Positions 10,822-22,900 of a stretch of DNA of 64,000 nucleotides are shown piece by piece (within the stretch, counting starts at the first letter, position 1; each line of letters begins with the position of its first letter). A program made the translations under genes and the position numbers. The DNA lies in contig JAHLKF010000013.1 of assembly GCA_025558075.1 (NCBI GenBank), positions 186,001 to 250,000 on the forward strand, given 5' to 3'. Under the pieces are notes generated by a model. The model did not search any database and was not told the DNA's origin. It was given only the letters and a program-made list of their open reading frames with translations. This DNA comes from Gaertneriomyces semiglobifer (lineage: Eukaryota; Chytridiomycota; Chytridiomycetes; Spizellomycetales; Spizellomycetaceae).

Positions 10822-12171
10822 TCAGAACAGAAAATAAATCGACGTGCAAAGCAAAGCATTAACCTTTTCGTAAAGCGACTCCACAACATTTCCCATGTTT
10901 TTGATAGTCTCGAGAGCGGAATCATACGTCTTGTCACCCTCAGTGTCCTCAAATACCTCTAAACATCCGTTGCCCTGGTCCAAAATGCCATCGAACACTT
11001 TGTCAAGAATCATCTGTGATAGCCTATCGGGTTATAATGTAAGCATCAAGGCAAGCCATTTCGTAATGGAGCATCAAACGTACTTTGCTTCAACGGTGGC
11101 AGTTGGTAACTTGATTAACCCGGCTACATGGGCAATTTCAACCCTGGAAAACGGCTCGATGATCCTCAGCAAGTTTTGCTCAAAGAGAGTGTCGTACAAC
11201 GCCGCCAAATGAGATCGAATGATTGGGTCATTGCTGAGCTCATCCTTATATTTGGAGAGCGCCTGTTCAAATTCCAAAAGCGAGCGCTTCTGGTGCGCCG
11301 TTGCAATCGCGCGCATCGCTTCGACTTGAGGACCGGCGTAACGAAGGGCGAGCTTTGAGTTGACGAGCGCGTTTACATCTTCAGACAAGTTCAGCATAAT
11401 CTTGCAAAGAAGCATGTACTTTAGAGCCAGGACGGCTCGGCGGTCATCCTGGGACGCGAGAGACTCCAAGGTTTCGTAAAAGTACGAATATGCGGTTTTG
11501 TAGTCCTTTTCTTCGGCATGCAGTATTCCTGATTGCATATCGAGTTGTGCTTGCATCAATGGTGGACAGTATATGGAATTGGCAGATGTACGGGCGGAGG
11601 TTAAGGCTGCCCTTGACTTGGCAAGATTCCGAAGGGCGTGATACACCCTGCTTTCCAGCAGTTGAACTTCCATTAGCACATTCTTGTCATCCAAACGCTT
11701 AAGCTCTTTCAAAAGAGAAGCAATAAGCGTGAGGGCTTCAGAGTAGTTTTTGCCGTCCAAGTATAAAGCAACCAAGCGTGTCTCCAGTGCCTGCCGTAAG
11801 AAGACCCGTTTTTCCTGATTCGCCCAAGCTATCGCCTCTTTGCATACCTCAATCTGCAAAGGAACAGAGTCCGGAATATCTGCAAAGAACTCCAGGAGAG
11901 TCCGAATCAGCTTGGCCGTCTTGGCTTTAGAGGTTTTGAGCAGATATGCCCTCGACGCGCGCACGAGTTCAGCAAGTTGCTGCGACCGACCGGTATCTCT
12001 GTATAGCTCTCCAAGCTTGACTAAAGCAGTCTCTCTTACACGTAGGTCATCTTCTGTTTCTCCTGTAGTGTTTACGACCAACGTTTCAAAAGCGGGGATG
12101 GCTTGTTCTGGGGATGATTTGGCAAGTGTTTGAGCCTGTTCCAGCTGCTGTGAGAGTGCAGAAAGAGTCAT
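10822..12171 (-). CDS. RPN6: 26S proteasome lid subunit Rpn6 (PSMD11)
   Basis: Two exons (11084-12171 and 10822-11023) encode 429 residues, against 422 for human PSMD11. The sequence follows the family closely: [20 protein letters not shown], then [20 protein letters not shown] and a PCI-domain end joined across the intron as [12 protein letters not shown]. Rpn6 is a solenoid of helical repeats ending in a PCI domain. It clamps the lid to the base and core of the proteasome. The start is the ATG at 12171 ([10 protein letters not shown]); the frame is open further upstream but has no ATG. The 60-nt intron uses a GATAG acceptor rather than the CACAG ten bases later, because only the first keeps the frame. 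Its promoter faces the dioxygenase gene and contains a perfect GTCACGTGAC palindrome. Confidence 0.96.
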
Positions 12172-12319
12172 GTCGACGTTTACTAGCAATACGACGCTGC
12201 TGATAGCAACTTTGACTTGTTTCTCTAGTATTCTTCACGAGCAGATCTGCGTTGGCTCGTTCTCCGTCGTCTACAGTGACAAGTATCTGTGCATCGCGTC
12301 TATGAACATCCAGCATAAG

Positions 12320-12329
12320 GTCACGTGAC
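12320..12329. promoter_or_regulatory. Perfect palindrome GTCACGTGAC between RPN6 and the dioxygenase
   Basis: The ten-base palindrome lies 149 bases upstream of RPN6 and 107 bases upstream of the divergent dioxygenase gene. It is the only fully symmetric copy of the recurrent CACGTGAC element and could serve both genes. Confidence 0.5.
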
Positions 12330-12435
12330 TCGATGGTTCGCGCCAAAACATTCGTCCCGACGATGACGGCGGTGAATTGAATGGTCGGAATAACCTCAGC
12401 AGAGAGCGTTGGTGAGAGAAGAGACAGTCACAGGC

Positions 12436-13856
12436 ATGTTCAAGCTAAGCTATCCAGCTACAAGACAGCCTGCTGCAGCTGCTATTGCCGCAGCTTTTAC
12501 CCCGGCTCTTCGGCCGATATGTTTCGCGAGGGCAAGTAAGAAGTGTTACATGCTGGTCAACAGGCGATGTCGGTTCTGAATATGCTTTTTTGATAATAGA
12601 GGAGGCATACGGTAGCGGCGCCTTCTGCGGAATGGTCGAGTGCGACAATTCAAAGTGATGATCACAGTAAGAACGTTGTCCTGCAGTGGGACGACGCGAA
12701 CACTTCTAGATTCAAATACGTTTGGCTCCGTGACAATTGCCAATGTCCGCAATGCGTCCATCCAAGCAACCGACAGAAGCTACATTCTTCTGCTGATGTC
12801 AATCCCGATGTGAGACCCAAGTCAATAAGGCATTTGAAGGATAATGCGGCACTGGAAGTCCAGTGGGAAAACGGCAGCATGCTACCGGGCCATTTGGCTG
12901 GCGAACATAAAACTATTCTAAGCCTACCCTGGTTAAGGGACAATGAGTACACTCCTGAAGCCGTTCAGCGAAGACGCGACAAGCATTTTGAGCCAGTATT
13001 TTGGGAGGGAGCACAGTATAACGTACATCGACGAAATGTTCACTTCAAAGAGTTTATGGAGACAGACACCGGACTTGTCGTGGCTCTCGAGGAGCTCCGA
13101 GATTATGGTCTATGTTTTATACGAGGAGCTCCGACTGAGGATAAAATGGTTGAGAGTCTGGCACGTCGGTTTGGCTCGCTTCGTGAAACGTTTTATGGTC
13201 CCTCATGGGATGTGAAAAATGTTCAGCAGGCTAAAAACATTGCATATACATCCCTGGATCTTGGTCTTCATATGGACTTGATGTGAGTGGTGAAGCAGTT
13301 TGGAAACGGTAACAATTCACTGATATGACAGGGCAGGTATTTCGAAGCGCCGCCAGGTTTGCAGTTGTTGCACTGCTTAAAGAACAGCGTTACCGGTGGC
13401 GAGTCCATTTTTGTGGACTCATTCAAAGCCGTGGAAATCCTAAAAGAGAAATATCCGGAGGACTACGAGGTTTTAACGAAGGTGCCAGTGACGTTCCACT
13501 ACATTAACGATGACCGCCACATGCATTTCCGCCGTCCAACGATTGTGGAGAACGATTTGAACGAGCATCGTATGGTGTATTACGCACCACCATTCCAAGG
13601 CCCTATTGAGGCGCCCGAAGAAATGGTTGAACCGTTTTACACCGCTTTCAGGCGATTTGCGGACATCCTTAAAGATCCCAAGCTTGTCTACACGACGCTG
13701 CTGCAGCCTGGAGATTGTGTCGTATTTGCCAACAGGCGTGTATTGCATGGACGAAAGGAGTTCGACGCTACTAGCGGCGACCGACACCTGAAAGGGGCGT
13801 ACGTAGATTGGGACGACTTCAAGGACCGCCTTCGCATATACACTCCTGGTAAATGA
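12436..13856 (+). CDS. Gamma-butyrobetaine dioxygenase-like 2-oxoglutarate oxygenase
   Basis: Three exons (12436-12535, 12616-13282, 13337-13856) encode 428 residues. The first exon encodes an Ala/Arg-rich start without acidic residues, likely a mitochondrial presequence. The N-terminal zinc module is WLRDNCQCPQC. The catalytic jelly roll has the iron ligands in LHMD (His-x-Asp) and VLHGR (distal His). LQLLHCLKNSVTGGES and HLKGAYVDWDDF match BBOX1 better than trimethyllysine dioxygenase. The expected reaction is hydroxylation of gamma-butyrobetaine to carnitine, using Fe(II), oxygen, 2-oxoglutarate and ascorbate. The other member of the family, TMLHE, is the main alternative. The first intron has two possible TAG acceptors; the second is chosen because it keeps the frame. 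Confidence 0.88.
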
Positions 13857-14032
13857 GCTGGCCTCTTCCTCCTCCATCGATAGCATCTAGAATAGCAAAA
13901 CAGACGATCCACTTCATAGACCAGTATCTAGGTCAGTCTCATATCTCATGCATCCGCGGATATGAGCCGCGTGTCGGGACTTTTGGCTCCGTTCGTGTTT
14001 TTTTTTTTGTTTATAGTCATTCTAAACCCAAA

Positions 14033-15052
14033 ATGACCACACCAGCGTTGAACGTGTATCTAATACCTTCGCCATCAGGCAAGGCATTTATTTACCATCC
14101 CGGGGATCCGGTTTTTGTCCAACTCCGATCTGCGGCTGAGCGCCCTACTGGGTACGCTACCATTCTATCTACGGCAGATCCAGTGACTGGCCGTTACAAA
14201 GTTCACTACCCCAGCAATGACACCACCTGCCACGTCAATCCCGCACGACTTCATCGGGTATACCCAACCGACGAGAAAAGCATGACCGCTACAGTTCTTA
14301 TATGTGGAGACACCACCAATTATCGCCGTCTGGCAAGGTCGCAAGTCAGGTCCTACCATCGCGTAGTGGAAATTGGCTCTTCATATGGGGTTTGCACGGA
14401 TATACTGGCGCAGCATTCCTCTCCGGAGCTCGTTCTTGGTATTGAAATCTCTTCAGGACTGGTAAAGGAAGCCCGCAAGCGCTATCCTCACCTAACTTTT
14501 GAATGCTTGGATGCACTTCACCACCGTGAGCGTGTTGCGTTCCTCGCAAAAGACGCAGACATTGTATTCATGGATGTTGGCGGGAACAGATGTTTGGACA
14601 TTGTAATCCAAGTACTGGACTTTGTTGTTACAAGTATCAAGCCTCGCCTCGTTGTGGTCAAAAGTGAGGAGCTCTACGCGACTGGAATTGCTTTGGCTCA
14701 CACTCCGACAGAGCCTGTGGCTGAGGATGGGTTGATAAAAGATGGCAGTTCGTGGGTCGCGGATTTGGTGGAAAGCCAAGCTGCAACAGAACAAGTAGCA
14801 TCAACGGCAATCAAACCCTTGAACCCACTAAGTTACCCGCTTCGCCTAACGCACGCAGGCATTCCGATATGCAGGCTTCACAATTACCCGCATTTGACTC
14901 AAGATGGAGTAGGGTGCAGCAAAACAGATATTTGTCGGTACGATCATGTGCACTGCCATCGATGCTACAAAGTTGGGCATCGTGCCGCCGACTGTGCCGG
15001 CGCAGAGCGGGGCGTGGCACGAATTAAGGACGATGACTATCCTAGGGCATAA
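14033..15052 (+). CDS. SAM-dependent methyltransferase with C-terminal zinc fingers
   Basis: A single exon encodes 339 residues from the ATG at 14033. The region upstream stays open but carries a T-run and a TTTATAG that look like a 5'UTR intron end. A small beta-rich N-terminal part (about residues 1-85) precedes a Rossmann methyltransferase. Motif I is VVEIGSSYGVCTDIL, an acidic residue lies in LGIEISSG, and a post-motif is IVFMDVGGN. Near the C-terminus, CSKTDICRYDH followed by CHRCYKVGHRAADC combines a CCCH-like finger with a CCHC zinc knuckle, which suggests an RNA substrate. The substrate is unknown and I cannot name the family. It lies in tandem behind the dioxygenase gene and ends 34 bases from the stop of convergent MRPS9. 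Confidence 0.85.
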   Translation: MTTPALNVYLIPSPSGKAFIYHPGDPVFVQLRSAAERPTGYATILSTADPVTGRYKVHYPSNDTTCHVNPARLHRVYPTDEKSMTATVLICGDTTNYRRLARSQVRSYHRVVEIGSSYGVCTDILAQHSSPELVLGIEISSGLVKEARKRYPHLTFECLDALHHRERVAFLAKDADIVFMDVGGNRCLDIVIQVLDFVVTSIKPRLVVVKSEELYATGIALAHTPTEPVAEDGLIKDGSSWVADLVESQAATEQVASTAIKPLNPLSYPLRLTHAGIPICRLHNYPHLTQDGVGCSKTDICRYDHVHCHRCYKVGHRAADCAGAERGVARIKDDDYPRA

Positions 15053-15086
15053 TAATATATTGTCGCTTCAGATGGGGCAGGTGCGT

Positions 15087-16232
15087 CTAACGCTTCACCC
15101 AAGTGTACTTCTTCCGTGCTTTTGGCTGTCCTGTCTTCTTACGTTCAACTTGCCGTGTGTCGGGAGTTAGTAGCCCCGCTGTAAAGATGAAAAGTATCAG
15201 GGGTGGATGTCCTGAACGATCACAGCATCATAACTCACCCTCTTTTAATAGTGGCTCCACCTGCGGTTCATGGATGATTAATCCCCGGGCTACAGCGAGA
15301 GCGACAGCACCCGCTTGTCCTACAGCCGCAGCGTTAGGAAGGGTGCAAGTATACAGCCGTTTCCCTTAGTTTACTCTTACCAGACAAGCCGCCCCCCTGG
15401 ACCACAGCCCATACATTGTAATTGCCGACACATCGCGCCAGCTCCAACGGCTTCACAACAGCCTCTCGATCAACTTCCTCAGCGAAGTAATCCGCCATTG
15501 GCACTCCGTTCACATAGAGACTTCCGCTTCCTTCAACAATCCAAGTTTGTGCTTTGGCAGTCTTACGCGAGCCCCACGTGTATGATCGACCAAACTCGTC
15601 CACTGTCGATGGCGGTCTCTCCTGAACCACCAGGTTCTGGCCCGGCTTAACGAATCCTGATAAGGTCTCAAATACCTGTGGATCTTTGGCTGAATCAAGT
15701 AAAAGGAAAGCTTTGTTCAACAAATGCAAATAGTGACTGACACTGTGGCGTTTGCATATATACCTTGCACGGTATACAGGAGATTGAGCTTGTGGACCAG
15801 CGTTGCATACATTCCGCCAGCACCCGGCTTCCCTTCTCTCAACTTCATATCTAGTAGATTTCTCATCTCCTCAATGGTCATCCATTTCGGCTTTGCTGGT
15901 AAGCTATCATACGGAGCGCTATTGTGGAAGTCGAGCCCGTGCTTTCGGATGAGCGAATTGAGCTTCATGATGGTGTTGTAGTAGATAGGGTTTCCGGTGA
16001 AGTATGCAGGGTCGTCCGGCCGTTGGGTGGGGTGAGGTTGAAAGTACAGCTGTTGGTCATAAAACTGAGTAGTGCCTGGTGTAGCCGCCTTTACAGCATA
16101 AGATCGTAGCCCTCCACATTGGTGTTGGGCAGACCATGGCGACGAGACTACACAAGTCGATCTGAGCTGCGACGGCAAGCGGGCAGCTTGTATCGCACAC
16201 CGGCGAGCGGCACCGACCCCTCTACTAGCCAT
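15087..16232 (-). CDS. MRPS9: Mitochondrial small ribosomal subunit protein uS9m
   Basis: Four exons (15764-16232, 15381-15689, 15239-15319, 15087-15178) encode 316 residues. The ATG at 16232 begins an Arg-rich presequence (MASRGVGAARRCAIQAARLP); an upstream in-frame ATG at 16289 is less likely because its extension contains acidic residues. The uS9 core shows GRSYTWGSRKTAKAQTWI, VVQGGGLSGQAGAVALAVAR and the universal basic C-terminus KARKKYTWVKR, which reaches the P-site tRNA in ribosomes. All three introns are 60-74 nt. An extension of roughly 190 residues before the S9 domain is usual in fungal mitochondrial homologues. The gene is divergent from lipoyl synthase, with about 220 bases between the two starts. 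Confidence 0.95.
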
Positions 16233-16453
16233 CGTTGTATGTTCCTGACTGTTTACCGTCGACCGACTAAAGTCCTGAGGCGAAAACATCGGTCAAGTGT
16301 TGCCATGGGTGTGTTATTAATAACTGTCTTATCGAAAACTGATTGTGGGGTTCGATTCAAAGTTCGATTGAGTTGAACAACAGAAGCAACCGTCGACGGC
16401 ATTGTAAACAGGAAACGCAGGGAGAGCAGCACTGCATTCTCATATCACACAGC

Positions 16454-17933
16454 ATGGTTGGAATACGACATTGGAAGTGTTTGGACACGGCGATATGCGC
16501 GGTGCGGGCTCATCATTCGGCAGGATCAAGAAGAGTACCTTCATTCCGATCGATGGCCTCAGCTGCTGCCGCTGAGCAGGTTCCTGTCTCAACATCAGCA
16601 GGAATTCCTGTGAAAGATCAAATCAAGGCATCGAAGCTGCCAGACGGCCCAAGCTTTACCGATTTCTTATCATCATCCAGCTCTGAGACGCTTTCTGTGG
16701 AGGAAGCGCTAGAATTGCGAGAGACGGCCGCGGACGCTCAGAATATTACAGAGACTCCCGCTCAAAAGCGGAGGAAGAGGTACGGAGGCTCGCCATACAT
16801 ATGAGGACTCTTTGCTGACGCTTTTCTTTTCGCAGTCACATCCGTCTACCATCCTGGCTGAAAACGGACATCCCCGTAGGCAACGACTTCAACCGTATTA
16901 AGAAAGACTTGCGAGGCCTAGGTCTTCATACAGTATGTTTCGAGTCAATGTATATGTGAGATGACTTGAAACTCATCGCGTGCTCCAGGTCTGCGAGGAG
17001 GCCAAGTGCCCCAATATTGGCGAATGCTGGGGAGGGGGCGAAGATAAGACCGCAACTGCAACAATTATGGTAAGCCTAACGCGTTTTGGACATACTGTCG
17101 CCAGCCGTCCCGTTTACAGTGTCATTTCATGTAGCTTATGGGTGACGAATGCACTCGCGGTTGCCGTTTCTGTTCAGTGAAGACCAATCGGGCTCCTAAG
17201 CCATTAGATCCCAACGAACCGGAACATACAGCAGAAGCTATCGCACGATGGGGTGTCGACTATATCGTTTTGACGTCGGTTGATCGCGATGACTTACCGG
17301 ATAGCGGTGCAGATCACTTTGCCAGAACTGTTGAGCTCATTAAGAGCAAAGCACCCAATATTTTGGTTGAGTGCCTGACAGGTGACTTTCGTGGAATGCT
17401 AAAAGACGTCGAGCGTGTTGCCAAATCAGGGTTGGACGTATATGCACACAACGTTGAGACCGTTGAGAACCTTACCAAGTATGTACGGGATCGACGGGCA
17501 ACCTTTAGACAATCCCTGTCAGTCCTCGAACATGCGAAGAAGTCTCGTCCGGAACTTATAACCAAGACTTCGATGATGCTTGGGCTGGGTGAAACGGATG
17601 AGGAGGTATTGCAAGCTATGAAAGGTAGAGCTCACCACCTGCAGGTAGCGATCCCGTCCTTGTGGTAATCCCTTTTGCTTCTCAGATCTTCGCTCAGTTG
17701 ATGTGGATGTAGTGACGTTTGGCCAATACATGCGTCCCACCAAGAAGCATATGAAGGTATCTGAGTATGTCCACCCCGACAAGTTTAACTATTGGGCCGA
17801 CGTTGCCAAGGGACTCGGCTTTAAATACGTTGCCAGCGGTCCGCTAGTGCGGTCAAGTTATAAGGCGGGCGAGTTCTATATCCGCAACGTTTTGCGACCG
17901 CAAAAGGCCGCGGGGTTGCGCTTGGAAAGCTAG
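16454..17933 (+). CDS. LIP5: Lipoyl synthase, mitochondrial
   Basis: Five exons (16454-16779, 16836-16932, 16989-17069, 17135-17624, 17686-17933) encode 413 residues. The N-terminus is a presequence followed by a low-complexity linker. The auxiliary iron-sulfur cluster motif is [12 protein letters not shown] and the radical SAM motif is CTRGCRFC. The conserved VRSSYKAGE near the end supplies the Arg-Ser-Ser-Tyr signature of lipoyl synthases. The enzyme inserts two sulfur atoms into protein-bound octanoyl groups, activating lipoate-dependent complexes such as pyruvate dehydrogenase, whose E1 alpha gene is 6 kb away. The introns are 56-65 nt. One splits the sequence just before the auxiliary cluster motif, another just before the radical SAM motif. 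Confidence 0.97.
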
Positions 17934-18096
17934 TCACATTTGTATTTATACGCCGAATTCATATCATGTCCTTTTCCCTGCCCACACAATGGATATCCCA
18001 TCATTGTAGAAAAGAACCGTGTTCCTCAATGCAACGCCAGATTGTTGAAACCTCTAAACAGCAAGCCAATGGTATATTAAACATAAACAACAATCT

Positions 18097-19517
18097 TTAT
18101 CTGCCCTTGCTTTCTTTGCTAGCCTTCTGTTTCCCGTCCTCGACAATCTTTCTTGCCTTCTCGGCCTTCTCTTGCAAAATTTTCAGCACATCTTCATAAG
18201 TCTCCTTAGCAAGCTCCTTCGCATCATCGCCCTTCTCCTGTGATAGCCGGACCAGCACGCTAACGTCAGGGATCTGTTGTAAAGCCTCACTTCCACCTGG
18301 TACAACCTTAACCCACTCCTGCAAGCCCTCCCATCCCCGCTCCAAAGTTGCAACGCCAGCATCTTTACTGTCGCCAGCTTTCTTCTGAACAAACTCGCGG
18401 AACTTTGCGATTTTGTCCTTGCGCTGATCGTTACTGGCTTCAGCAATGTCTTTTACTTGTTCGAAAATCTTGGTGAAGCTCGTGTCGGAAGCGCCAGTCA
18501 AAGATACTGCACTGGCAACAAACTTTCCGGAATTGTCGTTAAGCAATTGTCGTAGTTCGGGGACCTTGTCGATGTACGGTTTGGCTTGATCAAGACCCTT
18601 ATCCCACGCCGCTTGAGATTGTTTCTGAGCGAGTTCTTTGATTTGGGCAGATTTGGATTGTATCAGATCGCGCGCCTGCTTGTATGCGTCGGGAGTGAGT
18701 CCCTTGTTGAAAATCTCGTGCATTTGTTGAGACACTTCGTCAAGCGTCTTCTTCGCTTCAGGACCAGCCTTAGCAGCCAAGTGCTGGAACTCTTCGTATC
18801 CGCCACCCAGCTTTTGAGCTACTCCCGGAAATTTCTCCTCGAGTTCAGAAAAGGCCGTTTTTCCTGCCTTTTTCGCCAAATCTTTGAACTCCTTGGCATG
18901 CCGCTTCATAACATCCAAAATTCTGTTTCCTGTCACGACATCTAGCCCACTCTTATCATCTTGTATAATCTGCTTGACGTCCTTATATGTCTGCGTGATG
19001 ACCTTGTCGAACTCCTCCCCATGTTCTGATCGGATCTCGTCAAGACTATCGAAGGTCGAGTCAATGTAGGAGGACGCTCCTGGAATCACACTAGCATAAG
19101 ACTTTGTTATAGAACGAAGGGACTCCAGCGCTTCCTCGGCGGTGTCAGGTGTCTTTTCCTTGATAGTTTGCTTGGCCTTTACAGTGATGTCTTTGTAATA
19201 GTCTTTTGCAGCAGTTGCAGTGTCAACCCATTGCTTTGCACCAGAAATTCGATAGTATGTGTATCCTGAACATGATGGACATTGTTGAGCATCGACCGTC
19301 AACACGTGCACTGGTAGCTTCCTGGTGACATACCTCCGACTAGCACGAGACCACCACCTGCCGCTCCGGCGGCAATATGGGACGCGGTCGATCCGCCAGC
19401 AGGTTGTGCGGTAGATGTAGACTGAAAGCGTTGCGAGATGCGAGAACCTCCGACCCGCCGGGCAGACATGCGCGCCACATTGGCACGAAGGGTTGTGGAA
19501 AATCGTTGAATCGTCAT
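18097..19517 (-). CDS. Mitochondrial coiled-coil protein of unknown function
   Basis: Two exons (19334-19517 and 18097-19265) encode 450 residues. The start MTIQRFSTTLRANVARMSAR is a strong matrix-targeting presequence. It is followed by a Gly/Ala-rich hydrophobic stretch (AAGAAGGGLVLVGGGYTYY) that could span the inner membrane. The pattern YTYYRISGAKQWVDTA just after it resembles a group of uncharacterised fungal mitochondrial proteins. The remaining 350 residues are almost entirely Lys/Glu/Ala-rich amphipathic helix, such as AKKAGKTAFSELEEKFPG. A protein anchored in the inner membrane with a long helical domain is the likely topology, but I do not know its role. The 68-nt intron has a GTATGT donor. 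Confidence 0.85.
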
Positions 19518-19996
19518 CTTTGCGAGTGCTTTAATTAGATGAAATGTTACAGATAACTATACGTATGTTTGAAGATGTGTTCGTTGCTGAATGCTTTACA
19601 ACCAACAAGCGAGGTGCGAGCCAGGTGTCGCTCCTTTTATATTCGCATCCCCTTTGAGTAGAGCTAGCTGTACGTCACCCGACGTCATTGGCCTGTGGTT
19701 CCATCATCGGCTGGGGTCTTGTCGCCAGCGCCATCTGAGCAAATGAAGTGTGTTCATGCCGTCGCATGGCGCATGCATATGGCGTATGGCGTTTCTCGTT
19801 TTAGTCATTGCCCAGTTCAACGCATCTTGAGCGAGGCTTTGCGCCGCGCATGACGTCGAGTTGCGCGTGTTAGCGGAGTGAGGTAAGCGAAAAGACCACG
19901 TGACTGTTAACGCGCCCTTGAAAGTGACAGAACGCAACAATTGAAGTCCAAGTAATGCGCAATTACTATTTACATATGCAGAAGATGGTTGATAAC
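19518..19996. other. Intergenic region
   Basis: This stretch of 479 bases upstream of the coiled-coil gene contains a CACGTGAC site at 19897-19904. The minus-strand open frame at 19704-20072 runs through it but fits neither of the exon models beside it and looks spurious. Confidence 0.4.
19897..19904 (+). promoter_or_regulatory. CACGTGAC site 380 bases upstream of the coiled-coil gene
   Basis: This is one of seven copies of the octamer found between genes in this window. It lies farther from its nearest start codon than the others, so its assignment to that gene is weak. Confidence 0.3.
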
Positions 19997-22900
19997 TTAA
20001 GAGCCCTGGGTGATTGTTTCCTCCTGGATGGGATTCATAGAAACTTCGGAGTGAAGGTGTGTCGGCTGCCAAATAGCTTGATAGAACCTGACGTGGGCGA
20101 GTTATGCTATCTTTTTCAAAAGAGGCCGTTCAGAAAATAAGTATGCATACCTTGATATCATGCTGGCAATGCTAATTTCGCGGCCAATATCAACCCCTTC
20201 GAGCGTGGCCTCGTACTTGGCTGTCCATTTTCGCATCGATTCAACGTCATATCTCGATTTATTGTACCGAAAGCCGCCTATTAAGCTGGTTCGTGTTTCA
20301 ACTAGAACCAGCGCTAGGTCCGGCGCGTTTGTGGGATTCGACATGTGCATTTTCTCGGGTGAGCGAACTAGATCGTCGGCGGATATGTCTGCTCTTGCCC
20401 ACGCTTCAGATTCTTGAAAACTGTGGAATTCAAACTGAATAGGTATGGTCGACAGCTGAAGCTCGCTTTGCAGGCTGGTTGACGCGTAAGATTGTCCAAA
20501 TCGCCGCAGGCTCTTTAGAGATTTATTCACAGACCCTAGCAGGGCGTTGAATGTGTGATGCCCTTTCCGAGTAAAGTCCACTTTCAATGGAATAGTGTCA
20601 GTCAACGGCCCAACCAAAACGCCGTTTCGACGAAAAGAGTTAACCACTCCAATCAGGTATTGGTCTATCCCGGTGATGTGTTTGAGCACAACCGCCAAAG
20701 CAGCGAGGCAGGTCGGTTTCACGCTAGATATGCGCGCTGAAGTGCGCGAACCCCATATGGGATCGTCGGCGTCAACTTCCGCAGAGCTCGATGACGCTGT
20801 ACTTAAGCCGGACGAACTTGAGGCCATTCCACGACGGCGTCGTTGGTTACTCCATCCTTTCTGAAATCCTCGAAGGGTGTGGACGACTTGTGGACTAATA
20901 TTGATGGGGATGAAATCGAAACCGCTCGGTGAACTCGATTCCACTGCTGTTGGCTCAATTATCAGCGGATTTATTCGGCGCTCCACGCTAGTAGGTTTCA
21001 GAATGGCATCCAAACGAATGCACATGTCATCTTTGGAATAGAGCTCTGCTTGTGCCTCTCGCAAGGATGTGTCGGTGCCTTCCAAGTCGCGATTGGCTTT
21101 CGCAATGCGCCTTTCCAGCATTAGTTTCAAACGCGATTGCTCCTGTATGCATTCCCGAATGCGATTTCGAACGTATTCAATCAACGCCAGTATTTTGCGA
21201 CGGTCCTTGCTGAGTAGTCCAATATCAGTCACTTGAGCCTCCGTCATCCCTGCAAAAGTGTCCAAAGATAAGTCTTCTGCTCCAATTCTACCCTGTACAT
21301 CCCGTGGCACTTCGTGCTTGTCCAATAAAGTTTGCACTGTCCCGTCTGCGTCGCCCAAGATGCTGCGAACCAAGACAGCTTGTACTTCTTTAGAAACACG
21401 GATAACTTCGCCGCTCCCAGCGTCTAGGTATGTCATAACTTCTTCACCATCATTGTTATCAGCTTCCATGTTTTTTCTTTGTTGTCGCCAAGTTTGGACG
21501 TCCTCTTCTAGTTCTATTCTACGCTTCCTGAGCGACTCCACTCGTCGTTGGGCTGCGTCTCGCTCCCGTTGCGTCTTCTCTAGTTGTGCTTCGAGCGTCT
21601 TCCGTTCGTGTTCGTCTACGGTGTCCCGTACAACTTCAATGCACTGCGCTCTAAAGAAAGCGTGTGCTTGCTCATTACGGCCAGTCATTTCCGAGTTATG
21701 AGCAAAGCGGATGAAGTCGTGCTGCTCCTTGGGTCGATATGCATCAATAAACTCATCTACTGCAGAGCTGCTCGCTCCGGACGCTTGTAAACCATGACAT
21801 TGTGCGTATAAGCCTAGAATTTCCTTCGCAATGAAAAGGCAACTAAGTTCATCTGCAACTACCGTTGCGATAACGAACTCCACGCCGCTCGCATCGATCT
21901 TCACGACAAACAGTTTCTCCAGTTTCTCCATCCATTGACTTTCATCGGACGTAAACTCTAGGATTTCCTCGTTGGGAATTTCGTTCCCACTTCGTGTGTC
22001 CAAAAGCCCTTCAACATCAGCGTCAACAATATTCTCGTTCCGGTACAAACGGGTTCTCAAAACGCGATAAGCGCAAACAACTGTCTTAACAGCCTTCGCA
22101 AAAATAGGGATATCGATGTTTGAAAGTGAACGCCGCAAGTGAATGTACAAAGGAGGTCCGCTATAGATTGACGCTGTTGATGATTCGAGTTCGTCCCGCG
22201 TCGGACAGACTTTGGTGTAGATGGCAAGTTGATAGGGAGTGACCGGGTATTGAGTCTCAAGGTATATTTCTTCTTCTGCCGGCTCAAATGCTACTTCCTG
22301 ACTTCCGGTTAACGACATGTCGCTACCCTCCGCTTCTTCTTCAGCTGCCCCTCCCACTGCCGCGACGTCTGATTGCTGCATTTCCAACGCAGACACGCTG
22401 TGCATTGGTCAGCCTAACTCAATGAATGGCGAAAAGGGAAGTGCTTTACAAACCTCAATCGACTAGCGCTATTCTTTGCCTGATAGTGTGTCATCAGCAA
22501 TAGAAGTTTCAAGTGAGACTAACGTCACCCATACCTCAACTTTGGTAGAGCCATTCCATCGCGGAGCGTCTCGCTTTTCTTTTGGTCGCTTTGGCCTCTT
22601 AGGCTTCTGCATTTGTTTGCTTTTTGAGCTTCTTTGGCTTCCTGCATCTTTGGATTTGTCCGAAATGACCGAGCTCAGCGACAGGCGCCCATGACTGAAC
22701 TCGCTTTCCTCCGTGCTATCGTTTTCGTCTTCTACTGCACTTTGGCGCAGACGTCCTGATTGCATGATGTTTGGAACACTGGCACCTCGCTTCACCTCTG
22801 ATCGTTTTCGCTCCACGGTTGCTTGGACGCCGGCAACACGGAATGCATCCTCCCCGACGTTGTGTGATGGACTACGCTTGCGATCGTCTGCTTCTGCGAA

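Noticed and set aside
19704..20072. Continuation of the condensation-like protein into the next minus-strand open frame
   Set aside because: The acceptor that would lead into it shifts the frame to an early stop; the acceptor at 20088 gives a sensible 30-residue end instead.
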